A stretch of 64,000 bases of DNA from Spartobacteria bacterium (GTDB lineage: Bacteria; Verrucomicrobiota; Verrucomicrobiia; Chthoniobacterales; Chthoniobacteraceae): the NCBI GenBank assembly GCA_021324825.1, contig JAJPII010000047.1, positions 176,509 through 240,508 on the forward strand, read 5' to 3'. A program made the position numbers and the translations under genes. The number at the start of each line of letters is the position of its first letter. Positions within the stretch are counted from its first letter, which is position 1. Positions 1 to 9,158 of the stretch are shown here, piece after piece. The notes beneath the pieces are model-generated. The model was not told the origin of the DNA and ran no database searches. It worked only from the letters and a program-made list of their open reading frames with translations.

Positions 1-1885
1 CTTTGTTTGCCTGTCCCGCGACCGGCGCGGAACCCATGTAGATCGTACGGGCCACACGCCGAGTGGCCCAGAGCCGTCCAAAGCGCGGTGATTCGGTATC
101 CATCCGCTTCGGCAGCGAATTCGGTCCGTCCACATCTTTCTCGATGATCACCGGCCAATTCGGCGGGAGATAGCGCGTCAACTCGGTTTCCACCGTCGGT
201 TCATCAATCGGCACGATGCTCGGCATGATGAGTAACGACCGGTCCTGCCGAACCCAGAGCGTATGAATCACCGAAGCCATCAAACGCAGCACGCCGCGAG
301 TGCGCTGGAATTCCTCCAGGCTGGACCAATCGTTGTAAAGGCGGTCGAACAGTTCTGGATGAATGGGATACGCTGCTTCCATGCGGCGTTCATACTCGGC
401 CTCGCGGCACTCGTTTGGAAACTCCGCGGGGTTCTGGCGATACTGTGTTCCGAACGCGCGCACGACTGCATCGCGGTCCGCGAAAAGCTGCGGGTCGGTC
501 ATCGGTTCAAACAGCCGGCGCCGCACAATCTCGTAGCTCTCCTCAGCATTCGCGGGCCGCCAGTTGAATTCCACCCGACCGAATGTGTTCTCAAGTCGCG
601 TCAGCGCCTGCGCGCCGCCTTCGCCTCCCACCTCGATGTCTGACTGCGGCAATGAAGCCACCAGCAGAGCCGTCGGTACCGCTTTCACCGCTTCGGTTAG
701 GGCTTGAGCGAAGGATAGATTGGAGTCGAACGACCCGCCCGGCAATCCTGGCGTTTCATACATCTGCCGACAGTACGCGACCCATTCATCGACCAGGATC
801 AGCAAAGGGCCAACCTGCTGGAAAAGCCGCACAAGGTCGTCGGAGCCAGGCGCCGCACCGTTTTCGTCGGATTCGCGAATGAGCGCATACGCATCCTTCC
901 CGCCAAGCTGATATGCGAGCCTGCCCCAGAGCGTTCGCAGCGAAATCCCGTCTTTCATCTTCTCGGGCTGTCCGGCGGAAAGCGCGGTGCCAACGAGCAC
1001 GGCCCGCTTCGCCTTTGGCAAACTCGAAACGCCTGCCTCCGACATCAGCACGTCAATACCCGTCAGATTGCTCGCCTGCGCGCCGCTTACGAGGTGATAT
1101 AGGGCGAGCATCGAATGCGTCTTGCCGCCGCCGAAATTCGTCTGCAACTCGATGACGGGATGCCCGCCTTGACCGCTCAATCGCTTAAGGGCGTTGAGTA
1201 GCAACCCACGCAAGCCCTCGGTGAGAAACGTGCGTCGGTAGAACTCGTTCGGCTCACCATATTCCGGCAACGCACCGCCACGATGTACCTGCGCGAGATC
1301 GGCTGCGAACTCCGCCTGCGCGAAAGTTCCGTTGCACACATCCGGGTGGGGCGTGATGACGTCGCGCCACGGCTTCAATCCTTCCATCGGCGTGCCCTCA
1401 GTCGCCTGCCGTTTCGCGCGATCCGTCGCGACGCGCTGCATCTCGGCAAAGCGCGTCCGCATTACTTCGCCTTTCAGCTTCTCCACTTCCGTCGCTTGGC
1501 TGGCTGCCGAGACAGCGCTAAGCAAGCGGTGGATGGTATCGAGCGCGCGAAGTGTGTCGTCGGTGCTGAAAACCTGCTGGTGCGCCCAATCATTCCGAAT
1601 CACCTCCAGTTCGCCAAGCATCCCGCGCTCCGCCTTTCCCAGCTTGAGTCGAAAGAGATACTGCCAGTCGCTCAAGATGATGCTGATGACGCAAGCCGTG
1701 TCCCATTCGTCGGGTCCGCTCGGCACATGGCCTCCGCTACGCGCACGTTGTTCGAGGTATTCCTGCGCCTTCGCGGCTCCCAGTCCGCTGTGCCGCGCGT
1801 CCATCTGCTGGATGACAAAAGGGCGGTAGCCATCGACGAAGCAGTCGAGTGCGAGTCCCACACGTTCACGATTCGAGCGAGCCAT
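1..1885 (-). CDS. DUF499-family ATPase, anti-phage type (C-terminus beyond the window)
   Basis: I read 628 codons from an ATG at 1885 to the window edge with no stop, so the C-terminus is missing. The first ~110 residues look like the Swt1-type HEPN domain that often precedes DUF499. A P-loop 'FGGGKTHSM' lies near residue 247 and a Walker B-like 'LILVDEW' further on; both are typical of DUF499 ATPases, which accompany DUF1156 methylases and large helicases in DISARM-related defence clusters. It is the most distal gene seen in the minus-strand defence operon. Its start is 3 bp from the stop of the vapBC remnant. The family call is firm; its exact role (probably ATP-driven sensing or loading on phage DNA) is inferred from neighbours. 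Confidence 0.85.
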   Translation of the reverse strand, partial: MARSNRERVGLALDCFVDGYRPFVIQQMDARHSGLGAAKAQEYLEQRARSGGHVPSGPDEWDTACVISIILSDWQYLFRLKLGKAERGMLGELEVIRNDWAHQQVFSTDDTLRALDTIHRLLSAVSAASQATEVEKLKGEVMRTRFAEMQRVATDRAKRQATEGTPMEGLKPWRDVITPHPDVCNGTFAQAEFAADLAQVHRGGALPEYGEPNEFYRRTFLTEGLRGLLLNALKRLSGQGGHPVIELQTNFGGGKTHSMLALYHLVSGAQASNLTGIDVLMSEAGVSSLPKAKRAVLVGTALSAGQPEKMKDGISLRTLWGRLAYQLGGKDAYALIRESDENGAAPGSDDLVRLFQQVGPLLILVDEWVAYCRQMYETPGLPGGSFDSNLSFAQALTEAVKAVPTALLVASLPQSDIEVGGEGGAQALTRLENTFGRVEFNWRPANAEESYEIVRRRLFEPMTDPQLFADRDAVVRAFGTQYRQNPAEFPNECREAEYERRMEAAYPIHPELFDRLYNDWSSLEEFQRTRGVLRLMASVIHTLWVRQDRSLLIMPSIVPIDEPTVETELTRYLPPNWPVIIEKDVDGPNSLPKRMDTESPRFGRLWATRRVARTIYMGSAPVAGQANK

Positions 1886-1888
1886 AAG

Positions 1889-2080
1889 TCAAGGGGATTC
1901 CGGCGGAACAATCAGCCGGATGTTTGGAAAATAGGTCCGCAGACAACCGCGGTCGTCTGTGGCCAGCGAGTCCGCCTGGGTCGCGGCATGTGCGACGCCA
2001 AGAAAATCGGGCAATATCGTTTTCGTGGCCCGCCCTCGCTGCGGTGTGACCTGTCCTTTCGAGGTAAGGAGTGCTTTCAT
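1889..2080 (-). pseudogene. vapBC remnant: AbrB-like antitoxin start fused to PIN toxin end
   Basis: The 63-residue frame begins 'MKALLTSKGQVT', the N-terminal signature of AbrB/MazE/VapB-type antitoxins. After about a dozen residues it changes to 'ILPDFLGVAHAATQAD' and 'LATDDRG..RTYFP', which is the C-terminal part of a VapC PIN nuclease including the terminal acidic region. A normal pair would need about 200 more codons between these pieces, so I infer an internal deletion that joined antitoxin to toxin in frame. A good ribosome site (GGAAGG) remains upstream of the ATG at 2080. The product should have neither a complete DNA-binding domain nor a complete PIN fold. It lies between the SIR2 gene and the DUF499 gene. 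Confidence 0.6.
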
Positions 2081-2177
2081 GCCTTCCACAATAAGAATTC
2101 TTTGTAGGACTCGCAAGTCATACCATCTGTTCGGCCAGCAGCGGCAGTGCATATCCTCGCCCTGATTTCGCGCTTCA

Positions 2178-3266
2178 TTAAAACGGGATTTCTCCAAGAG
2201 TCTCCTTCAAGAAAGCCTCAATCTCCCGCAGCAGCCCGTGATTTTGGATTAAGGGTCCCGCTTCACTTCCCAGCGGCTTATCGACCCGGATAGCGCGAGC
2301 ACTTTCCGCGTCCCCAATTCCCTTCAAAGCGGAAGGTGAAACATGTATTAGCCGCAATTTGCTGGTTTGCCTCTGCGCCTGAGAGATTATGGAATTAACG
2401 TAGTCATCTCCGAAGCTGTACCCGATAACCACCACGAGATCGGCGGCTGAGAGCGTCTCGTAGAAAAAGTGTGCCATTGAGAAAAACGGTTGTTCACCAG
2501 TGAGCTTAACGTCGGTTCCGAATACCAAGTGAGGCGGCATTCCAACAAACTCCTCAGCAGTTTCTGGCGGCATTTTGGAAATATTTATTAAGCCCCACTC
2601 CGGACTGTTGATCCAATCGAGACTTCCATGCATCTTATACAAGCGTATAATACATTGTCCCTCGAGTTGCTTCCGGAACAGTTCCGGTTGCCATCCCTTC
2701 GCTGAAAAGCCGTCGACCAACACTAGGTTCTTTTGCGCCTCACAACACGGAATGAGTGCTTTCTCGACACAGCAATCATAATTGAGAGAGAAAATATCCA
2801 AACCTTCATAGCGCGCAGCGATTCTCGCTAATCCGTCGATATAAGCAATTTTCTCCTGAGTCGGGAAACCCAACTGCTCGTGTAAATGTTCGTAAAAGCA
2901 GCCCAAATATTCCTCCAACAGTCGGGCTTCTTCGGTGAGCAGTTGAGTGAGGTGAGGATGCCATCCAGATACAAACGGGGCTAGGGGATTACGTTCGCGA
3001 GCAAGGAGGTGACGAGCGGCAATCGCAATCTGCTCTACGTTCACCGGTGCTGATGGATCGCGCCCGAGCTTGCCGAATTGAAAGCGAATTCCCCCTTCGA
3101 TATAGAAGTGTAAAAGTTTTAAAGACTTTGGGCCTTTGGCGTTCGCGCGGTCGATAATGAAGCGTTTGAAGCGCTCCGCCAATTCCACCGAGGCGGGAAG
3201 ACCGGCCGATTTAGAAAAACCGGCGCCAAGCAGAAAAACGATACGAGCTTTTGCCTCTGCCGTCAT
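2178..3266 (-). CDS. SIR2-family NADase-like effector paired with the Argonaute
   Basis: About 362 residues. The N-terminus carries 'FLLGAGFSKSAGLP' (residues 11-24), the NAD-binding GAGxSxxxG motif. 'SLNYD' near residue 160 supplies the Asn, and 'KMHGSLDW' near 211 supplies the catalytic His; 'GYSFGDDYV' follows. All SIR2_2 motifs are intact, so NAD+ hydrolysis is plausible. I place the start at the ATG at 3266 because it overlaps the Argonaute stop as ATGA; an in-frame ATG at 3275 is possible. SIR2 proteins next to short or catalytically inactive long-B Argonautes deplete NAD+ when guided Argonaute recognises invader nucleic acid, killing the infected cell. That role is inferred here from the pairing and intact motifs. 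Confidence 0.85.
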   Translation of the reverse strand: MTAEAKARIVFLLGAGFSKSAGLPASVELAERFKRFIIDRANAKGPKSLKLLHFYIEGGIRFQFGKLGRDPSAPVNVEQIAIAARHLLARERNPLAPFVSGWHPHLTQLLTEEARLLEEYLGCFYEHLHEQLGFPTQEKIAYIDGLARIAARYEGLDIFSLNYDCCVEKALIPCCEAQKNLVLVDGFSAKGWQPELFRKQLEGQCIIRLYKMHGSLDWINSPEWGLINISKMPPETAEEFVGMPPHLVFGTDVKLTGEQPFFSMAHFFYETLSAADLVVVIGYSFGDDYVNSIISQAQRQTSKLRLIHVSPSALKGIGDAESARAIRVDKPLGSEAGPLIQNHGLLREIEAFLKETLGEIPF

Positions 3267-5521
3267 AGAAACCACATTCGGTTGTTAAGTTCGGGCTTTG
3301 CCGCAATGGCATCGGCGATCCCCTGGAATCGTAGAGATTTCGCAATGAGCGTGCTGTAGAGGACCGAGATCGGTTTGCTTGCCCCATTGAACGCCCTGAA
3401 ATTGACGTGAGACAGATCATATACCTGCGCGACTAGGGGAATGGGATCAATTCCTTTCGCGAGCGCTCTTGTATGGACCCGGACGGAACAGGGGGATCGA
3501 AACCGCGCTGCTGCCAGGTCTTCTATCCCTTCCGTCAGCACCAGGAAATCGTCATCCCTGAGACGAACAACCTGTCCGCGTCCGGGAGTGCCGTTCGGAT
3601 TCTCATCTGAAATAGCGAAGATTTCGTGATCCTCTGACACCGAAATAATGCAAACCGACGTGTGGCCGTTAGGCTTGAATGACTCTGCCGCGGACTCGAC
3701 AGCTTTCTTCTCCTCCCGCTTGAGATCCCCCGTGAGGTGGATCACAAGTGAATCGTAGGGCAATTTTAATGTTTCTGCCTGTCTCAATGCAGCGGAAACC
3801 GCGTTCCCAAGACTCTCCGCCAAGTCTTCCTCACCCACTTCCGGATATACTGAAACGAAACCAAAGCGCCCATCAGAGCTGGAGCAAGTTGCAAATGCCT
3901 GATATTTATGTCTTGCACGCGACACAGGATCGTGACGTTCAGCCCGACCGATTCCAATAATAAGGCTCTTGCGGGTAGATGAGGGTTCGAGAGTCCAAGG
4001 CGTTCCGCCGAGTTTTGTAAAGGCTCCCAAGGCAATGTTTGAAGCAGCCCATTGAAATTGGGACGGGTTGTCGATGAGATCAACGGTGACATTTTGTGCC
4101 ATTATTCCGTGCCGCAAGAGCAGAGCCTTACAGGCATAATATGGCGAGGTTTCCTCTTCTTGTTCCGTCCGGTCATGAACGACGAAGAATATGTCCGGCT
4201 TAAAATGAGAACCCTTCAGCCAAGCATCAAGCGCGTTTGCGTATGATTGAGCTGCATCGGCTTCACTCGATCCAATAGCTACGTCAAAATCACTGACACT
4301 TACGACAGAGTCATTCTTCAATGGCAATCCGAACCACGGCTGGATTCCACGGAAATACCCAACTCCATCACGAAGCGCGGCAAACAGTTTTCGTGCTTCC
4401 GGTCGATGGCGGTTAGCGAACAGGAAACCGTAAGTGGGCTTTCCGATAGGTGGCATTCCGTGCGGACCAATCTTGACCATGCCATCTGTTTTCTTTCGGT
4501 TCTCATGTTTAACATCCCCTTTGTAGAGAAATTCTGGCTGCGGCAGAGAAAAAGCGCAGGGATATGTGCCTTCTACTGTTCCTGGCCGGATTGGCGCAGC
4601 ATCAATCTGAATCTCGAGCCCCTGCCCCACAGCGGGAGTCAAATTTAAAGTATCCACCCCGCTGGAGAACAAGAATTCCAATGCAGCTGCCAAGCGCTCT
4701 TTATAGAGCCGCTGATTTCGGGAATGACCAACCAGGGTTTTATCTAGTTGCAGGCGCGTTGTTGTCACCCCGACAAGTGGCGCAAGTTTCGGGAATGACC
4801 TGTCGAATGTTGTAAAATTCTCAGGTTTCGGCTCCAACTTCAGCCAAGACGATGGAATGTCGGTCGTTTCGCCGTTTGGCAGCGAGACGGAAACATTGTC
4901 ACCGGAAATCTGCTTGACCCTTCCGCAATAGCGCCCTGCATAACGCGATAATTCGTCAGGCACTTCCAAGTGAGCCAGCATCACTGACGCCCCGTTCGCG
5001 ATGGATCGCATCTCGCGGTTCTCCAGAGTTTTGGTGAAAAGCGTTCTCGCCCGCCAATTTATCACGAGGGTGTATTCACCCGCCTTTTCCGAACTATCTG
5101 CCCTGAAGTAGATTCCTTCCTCAAAGGCGATATGCTCAAAATGCAGGCCTTCCACCGGCCTGAAGGCACAGCACCCCCACTGACGCTTGTCGATCCATTG
5201 CCAAACGATCTCACAGCGCTGGGCAAGGTAGTCGGCGACCGCATACTCAATGATGGCCTTCGGAAGATTGCGGGCATTTGTCCACTCGTAAATCTGCTTC
5301 CCGCAGCTATATCCTTCCGGGGCGATCCCCTTTATGAAGACGATCTGTGATTCGCGAACGTTCCAGACAATGCGAGCGGCTGCTTCTGGTTCATAGATCT
5401 CGGTGAAAATCTCCTTGGGCTTCCTGTCCTTTGGAAGCGGTAGAAACGGCAAAATGCAGCTCGGCCGAGTTAAGCGGACCGGAAGCATGTTGAGTTTAAG
5501 AGATGTGGTTTCGTCTTTCAT
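3263..5521 (-). CDS. Prokaryotic Argonaute, long form with non-catalytic PIWI (long-B type)
   Basis: 752 residues, the size of a long pAgo. The N-terminal half is weakly conserved (N, L1, a reduced PAZ, L2). The MID domain (about 430-515) keeps a 5'-phosphate pocket pattern: 'YYACK', a Gln after 'HGIMA', and the Lys in 'FTKLGGTPW'. PIWI (about 515-745) starts 'LIIGIGRAE', where active proteins have IGID; the usual RDG Asp is replaced in 'VIHLTGD'. At least two of the four DEDX residues are therefore missing and target cleavage is unlikely. The C-terminus ('NFRAFNGASKP...LYSTLIA') has the normal end of PIWI. The start lies 15 bp after the methylase stop and the end overlaps the SIR2 start, so it is co-transcribed with both. 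I expect guide-dependent sensing with SIR2 as effector. Confidence 0.85.
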   Translation of the reverse strand: MKDETTSLKLNMLPVRLTRPSCILPFLPLPKDRKPKEIFTEIYEPEAAARIVWNVRESQIVFIKGIAPEGYSCGKQIYEWTNARNLPKAIIEYAVADYLAQRCEIVWQWIDKRQWGCCAFRPVEGLHFEHIAFEEGIYFRADSSEKAGEYTLVINWRARTLFTKTLENREMRSIANGASVMLAHLEVPDELSRYAGRYCGRVKQISGDNVSVSLPNGETTDIPSSWLKLEPKPENFTTFDRSFPKLAPLVGVTTTRLQLDKTLVGHSRNQRLYKERLAAALEFLFSSGVDTLNLTPAVGQGLEIQIDAAPIRPGTVEGTYPCAFSLPQPEFLYKGDVKHENRKKTDGMVKIGPHGMPPIGKPTYGFLFANRHRPEARKLFAALRDGVGYFRGIQPWFGLPLKNDSVVSVSDFDVAIGSSEADAAQSYANALDAWLKGSHFKPDIFFVVHDRTEQEEETSPYYACKALLLRHGIMAQNVTVDLIDNPSQFQWAASNIALGAFTKLGGTPWTLEPSSTRKSLIIGIGRAERHDPVSRARHKYQAFATCSSSDGRFGFVSVYPEVGEEDLAESLGNAVSAALRQAETLKLPYDSLVIHLTGDLKREEKKAVESAAESFKPNGHTSVCIISVSEDHEIFAISDENPNGTPGRGQVVRLRDDDFLVLTEGIEDLAAARFRSPCSVRVHTRALAKGIDPIPLVAQVYDLSHVNFRAFNGASKPISVLYSTLIAKSLRFQGIADAIAAKPELNNRMWFL

Positions 5522-5536
5522 GGCTCGCGAAATGGT

Positions 5537-8422
5537 TTACAGCATATCCCGTTGCGTGAATATCTCGACCGCCGGTTTGCTCGCTGCGAGGCGGGTGGCT
5601 TCGGGCCAGGCTTGGACGAGGGCGTTGTATTGAAGCGCGTCTTTGGCCCATTTGCGGCGTTCACAGAGGGTGTAGAGGCGGTAGCTTAGATCACGGGCCA
5701 GTTCGGCACGGGCACCGCCGAGCCGGGCGGTCAGTTCGGCGGCACCCTCCTCGCCCCGTGTTTCGAGGGCGCTGACGAGGTGATGCGTGGCTTCCCAAAT
5801 CGTGAACCGCTTTTCGGTATTCGGGTCCCAGTCGGGCGCGAGTTCGTCGGTGCGGAGGAGGCGCACTTTTCCGGCTTTGGCCGTGAGGATGCCGGCTTCG
5901 GCCATGCCGGAGACGCTGGTGTTCTTCGCCGTGCTGAGCGTTTCGGCCACGCCGTAGGGGCCTTCCGAAAAACCGTGCTGGTCGAACCACGCCAGCGCCC
6001 ATCGTGTATCTGTGTCAAACTCGCCTTCCTGTTCGGCAAGAACTTGATCGAGTGTCTGGTTGATGAGTGTAAGCGCGGTGCGCACCCCCATCGGCGCGCC
6101 GTCGGTTTCGATGACTTTTGTGTAACGAGAAAAGACAGCCATGCCAGGCCCGATGGCAGCTTGAGCCAAATCCACCGGCGCGATATTGCCCTTCTGCAAC
6201 TGACGAAGCGCATCGGGGAGTTCACCACGTAGAGCGTGGAGAAATTCATTGCGCGAGGCGACACCAGCATCTTTCGGAAGTGGCCGACAAACAATGACTA
6301 TCGAAGAAGCAAGTGCGTTCCAATTTCGCTTGAGGTTTCCGATCAATTCAGTCCGTATTGGCCACGTGCCATCAATCGAGAAACCGGCGTGCAGTAGTCC
6401 TTCCAACATTGTTTCCCATCCAGTCGAAGCTCGGATTTCCGAAACCTCATCGCTGCCATCGTTCCCGTCTCCTTCCGCTTCGGATTGTTTGAATGCGTAA
6501 AAGACGGTGAGCGGATACTCCTCGCTCATGGCATGCCGCATATTCACGAACGCGTTTCGGAAGCCTCGCTCGAAAAAGCTCTTCGCTTGTTCGGCACCTC
6601 CATGCCGGAAGCTATCAGCAACCAACTCCGTGACCTTCGGCGTGAGCATCGACGAGAACAGCCCTGGATAAATGTCTCGAAGAATCGGCCTCTGCCAGAC
6701 ATAAAAAAAGTCAGACAAGTCAGAATACGGAACATTGTCGTAGTAAGGCGGATCGGTCGAGAACACGGGCTTCGTGGCCAGACGGAATGGCTGCGCGGCA
6801 TCATGCTGCTGCACGTAACCAGGCGTCGAGAATGACTGCTGCCGCAAAACCTCCAGAGTGTAGTCCAATTGGCCAACGAAGTTTCCGGTAGAATCAGAGA
6901 AGGGATTTCCTTCCACAAAGTCCCAATTGATCGTGATCGCCTGACGGGCAAACACCTGCTGAATCTTTTCACCGCCCGGATCCCAAAAACAAAGCGCCGA
7001 AAGGCGATTTGCTAACTTGCTCACAGTCAAACCCAAGTAGGTAATGATTGCGTCAACGTAGGCGTCTGCTTCTGCTTTTGAGCCGAATTGCTTTTCGCAT
7101 TCTTCACATGCTTTCGTACGAACACTCGGCGCGACGTGCTGAAAGGCTGTGAGTGCAGCGAGCTGACGTGAAGTGAAAAGTTGCCAGTGCTTCACCATTC
7201 CGTAGTTCTGAACACGAAAGCCTAGCTTGCCTGCTGGCAGGTCTGTATCCGGCACTCCCTGCGGCTTGGCACTCCGTGCGAGCGCTTCGTCTGCTTCCGT
7301 CGCACGCAGATAGGCTCTCCCTTTCGGACCTTCTACCACTGTGGCCATGAGACGTGCGCCCATGCGGCCGGCTTTTCCCTCAGCGCGAATGTAGTCCAAC
7401 GGCATCGGGCTTCCCGTCAGCAAGCAAATGCCACCATTGCGGCTGACGGTTGCCTCGTGCGCTTCGCCTTCACCCATTCGGATGTCGAATCGATACGTCA
7501 TGTTTTGAGTGTCCACCAAGGGATGGAGCCAAGCTTTCCGCTTAGGTTTAGTGCAGAGCTTGAACGACCGTACCAGCGGGACGTGTGCACCTTTGGCCGC
7601 TGGATTTGGACTGGTCACTGTCCGTGCCCACAGCCACGCAATGACCGTCATTTGCTCTGTCTTGTTCCCCGCTTTTTCATCCGGTGTGGCGTGGCGATAC
7701 GTGCCATCGGCCGCGCGGATCGCATGGATTTTCGGATAGAGATGCCCGACAAGCTTCTGTGCCTCGTCGCGCATCCAGCAGCCATAGTAGCGGATGTCCT
7801 CCGCGAGCCCCGCCGCACCTTTGCGCGTGCTCACCTCGGCGACTTGCTTTTTTCCGCGCCCGGCCTTGATCCCGCGCGCCGTACTGCCGAGAACATTCGC
7901 GTGTCGCGCGTCTGGGTTTACCGGCGGAAGGCCGGCGAACTTCGGCGGCAGCTCAATGAGCGCCTTGGTGATGAGCACCGGCACCGGGTTCAAATCGCTT
8001 GCGTACGCTTCCAGCCCCAGCCGCTGCGCCTCCAGCGGAATGGAACCGCCACCGCAGAATGGATCGTAGATCGGCGGCGGATTGCCATCGGTGGAAAGGA
8101 GAATCTCATCGCGCGCCGCCTTGAGCACACGCTCGTCATTCGAGTTCTCCCACTTCACCAATTCCTCAATAAGCCGAAAGAGTTCCTGCCGCTTGTTCTC
8201 CTGCGCCTCTATGGTCGGATACAAGTCCGGTCGCGACGAAGGATCATCCACCAGTGAAGCAAATAACACCGCCCGGCAAGCCGCTAACGGACGCCGCGCC
8301 CACCACAGGTGGAGCGTGGAGGGATGACCATGCCGGATGGATTTCTCCCGCGCCGCTTCGCGATTGATGGCCTCCAGCGGCAGCGCGACTTCGATGAGCT
8401 TTTTGCGGTAGGGAGTAGTCAT
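5537..8422 (-). CDS. DUF1156 adenine/cytosine-N DNA methylase, anti-phage type
   Basis: 961 residues. It opens with the DUF1156 block 'KLIEVALPLEAINREAAREK' and 'STLHLWWARRP'. SAM-binding motif I is 'DPFCGGGSIPLEA' near residue 120 and catalytic motif IV is 'TDPPYYDNVPY' near 556, as in amino-methyltransferases that modify adenine N6 or cytosine N4. The domain is intact. Its ATG shares one base with the stop of the upstream gene (TAATG), showing translational coupling. In DISARM-like clusters such enzymes mark host DNA so the helicase/ATPase machinery spares it. That role is inferred; the target sequence cannot be read from the gene. Confidence 0.9.
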   Translation of the reverse strand: MTTPYRKKLIEVALPLEAINREAAREKSIRHGHPSTLHLWWARRPLAACRAVLFASLVDDPSSRPDLYPTIEAQENKRQELFRLIEELVKWENSNDERVLKAARDEILLSTDGNPPPIYDPFCGGGSIPLEAQRLGLEAYASDLNPVPVLITKALIELPPKFAGLPPVNPDARHANVLGSTARGIKAGRGKKQVAEVSTRKGAAGLAEDIRYYGCWMRDEAQKLVGHLYPKIHAIRAADGTYRHATPDEKAGNKTEQMTVIAWLWARTVTSPNPAAKGAHVPLVRSFKLCTKPKRKAWLHPLVDTQNMTYRFDIRMGEGEAHEATVSRNGGICLLTGSPMPLDYIRAEGKAGRMGARLMATVVEGPKGRAYLRATEADEALARSAKPQGVPDTDLPAGKLGFRVQNYGMVKHWQLFTSRQLAALTAFQHVAPSVRTKACEECEKQFGSKAEADAYVDAIITYLGLTVSKLANRLSALCFWDPGGEKIQQVFARQAITINWDFVEGNPFSDSTGNFVGQLDYTLEVLRQQSFSTPGYVQQHDAAQPFRLATKPVFSTDPPYYDNVPYSDLSDFFYVWQRPILRDIYPGLFSSMLTPKVTELVADSFRHGGAEQAKSFFERGFRNAFVNMRHAMSEEYPLTVFYAFKQSEAEGDGNDGSDEVSEIRASTGWETMLEGLLHAGFSIDGTWPIRTELIGNLKRNWNALASSIVIVCRPLPKDAGVASRNEFLHALRGELPDALRQLQKGNIAPVDLAQAAIGPGMAVFSRYTKVIETDGAPMGVRTALTLINQTLDQVLAEQEGEFDTDTRWALAWFDQHGFSEGPYGVAETLSTAKNTSVSGMAEAGILTAKAGKVRLLRTDELAPDWDPNTEKRFTIWEATHHLVSALETRGEEGAAELTARLGGARAELARDLSYRLYTLCERRKWAKDALQYNALVQAWPEATRLAASKPAVEIFTQRDML

Positions 8423-9141
8423 TAAAGCTGAATTGAAATCTGAACGCCGAAGCTGTCCTCAAACTTCTCCTTGAAGCGGGCGCGTAGCGCGTCGAATGCG
8501 GCATCTGGATTTACGAGTTCTCCCAAGTAAGCGGAAAATACATCGACCAGCGTGCCGAGGAGCTTTTGCGGAAAGACCACGATGGTCGGGCAATCTGCGC
8601 CGGTGTCCGCATAGGTGCAAAGCCCAGTTGACTCAACTGACGCGATTGTTTCTTGCCCAGTGAGGGCACCATAGAGAGCCACATGAGCTTCATGCAAGAT
8701 GCCGCACCGAAATCCCGTGTAGAGAACCTCCGACAGGGTCGAAAGGGTCTCCGGCTGGTTATTATTCTTCAGTCGTCCCGTTCGGATTGGAGGGGCAACC
8801 GGCGTCGCCAGTTCTGGAATGCGGTCGGCAATGAAGTCCTCGAACTTGAAATGCGACGATTCCAGCCTTTTGTTCGTGCAGTTCTTTAACGCTTCGGTCG
8901 GGGACTGCTGCGCTCCATAGCGATATTGACTGAGGGCATCAATAAAGAGACAGTTCAACGCCATGACGGAGAAGGCGAAATCGCTGGTTCCAGCGAGCAC
9001 TTTTGCCGGCTGGAGATACCAAGCTTCGAGCCGGTTACGAAACTCGCTCACGACCTCCGGAAACTCTCCCCAGGCGATTTCGGCGTATGTCTTGTCGGGA
9101 CGGAACAGGCGGTTGGCCTGAACAGGGCGATGGATTTTCAT
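8422..9141 (-). CDS. HEPN-like protein of the defence operon, unassigned family
   Basis: 239 residues; I do not recognise a named family. The middle contains 'LYTGFRCGILHEAHV' (about residues 142-156), in which R-C-G-I-L-H fits the R-x4-H active-site motif of HEPN ribonucleases, and the surrounding helices look HEPN-like. No signal peptide or membrane segment is seen. It sits between the putative ApeA/HEPN-type gene (17 bp away) and the methylase (1-nt overlap), so it is an integral operon member. It may be an RNase that blocks translation during infection, or a structural HEPN subunit without activity; the motif alone cannot separate these. Confidence 0.6.
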   Translation of the reverse strand: MKIHRPVQANRLFRPDKTYAEIAWGEFPEVVSEFRNRLEAWYLQPAKVLAGTSDFAFSVMALNCLFIDALSQYRYGAQQSPTEALKNCTNKRLESSHFKFEDFIADRIPELATPVAPPIRTGRLKNNNQPETLSTLSEVLYTGFRCGILHEAHVALYGALTGQETIASVESTGLCTYADTGADCPTIVVFPQKLLGTLVDVFSAYLGELVNPDAAFDALRARFKEKFEDSFGVQISIQL

Positions 9142-9158
9142 AAGTGGAAAGTCAGTTA

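Noticed and set aside
1283..2107. Plus-strand open frame of 274 codons
   Set aside because: Antisense to the DUF499 N-terminus, whose frame carries clear motifs.
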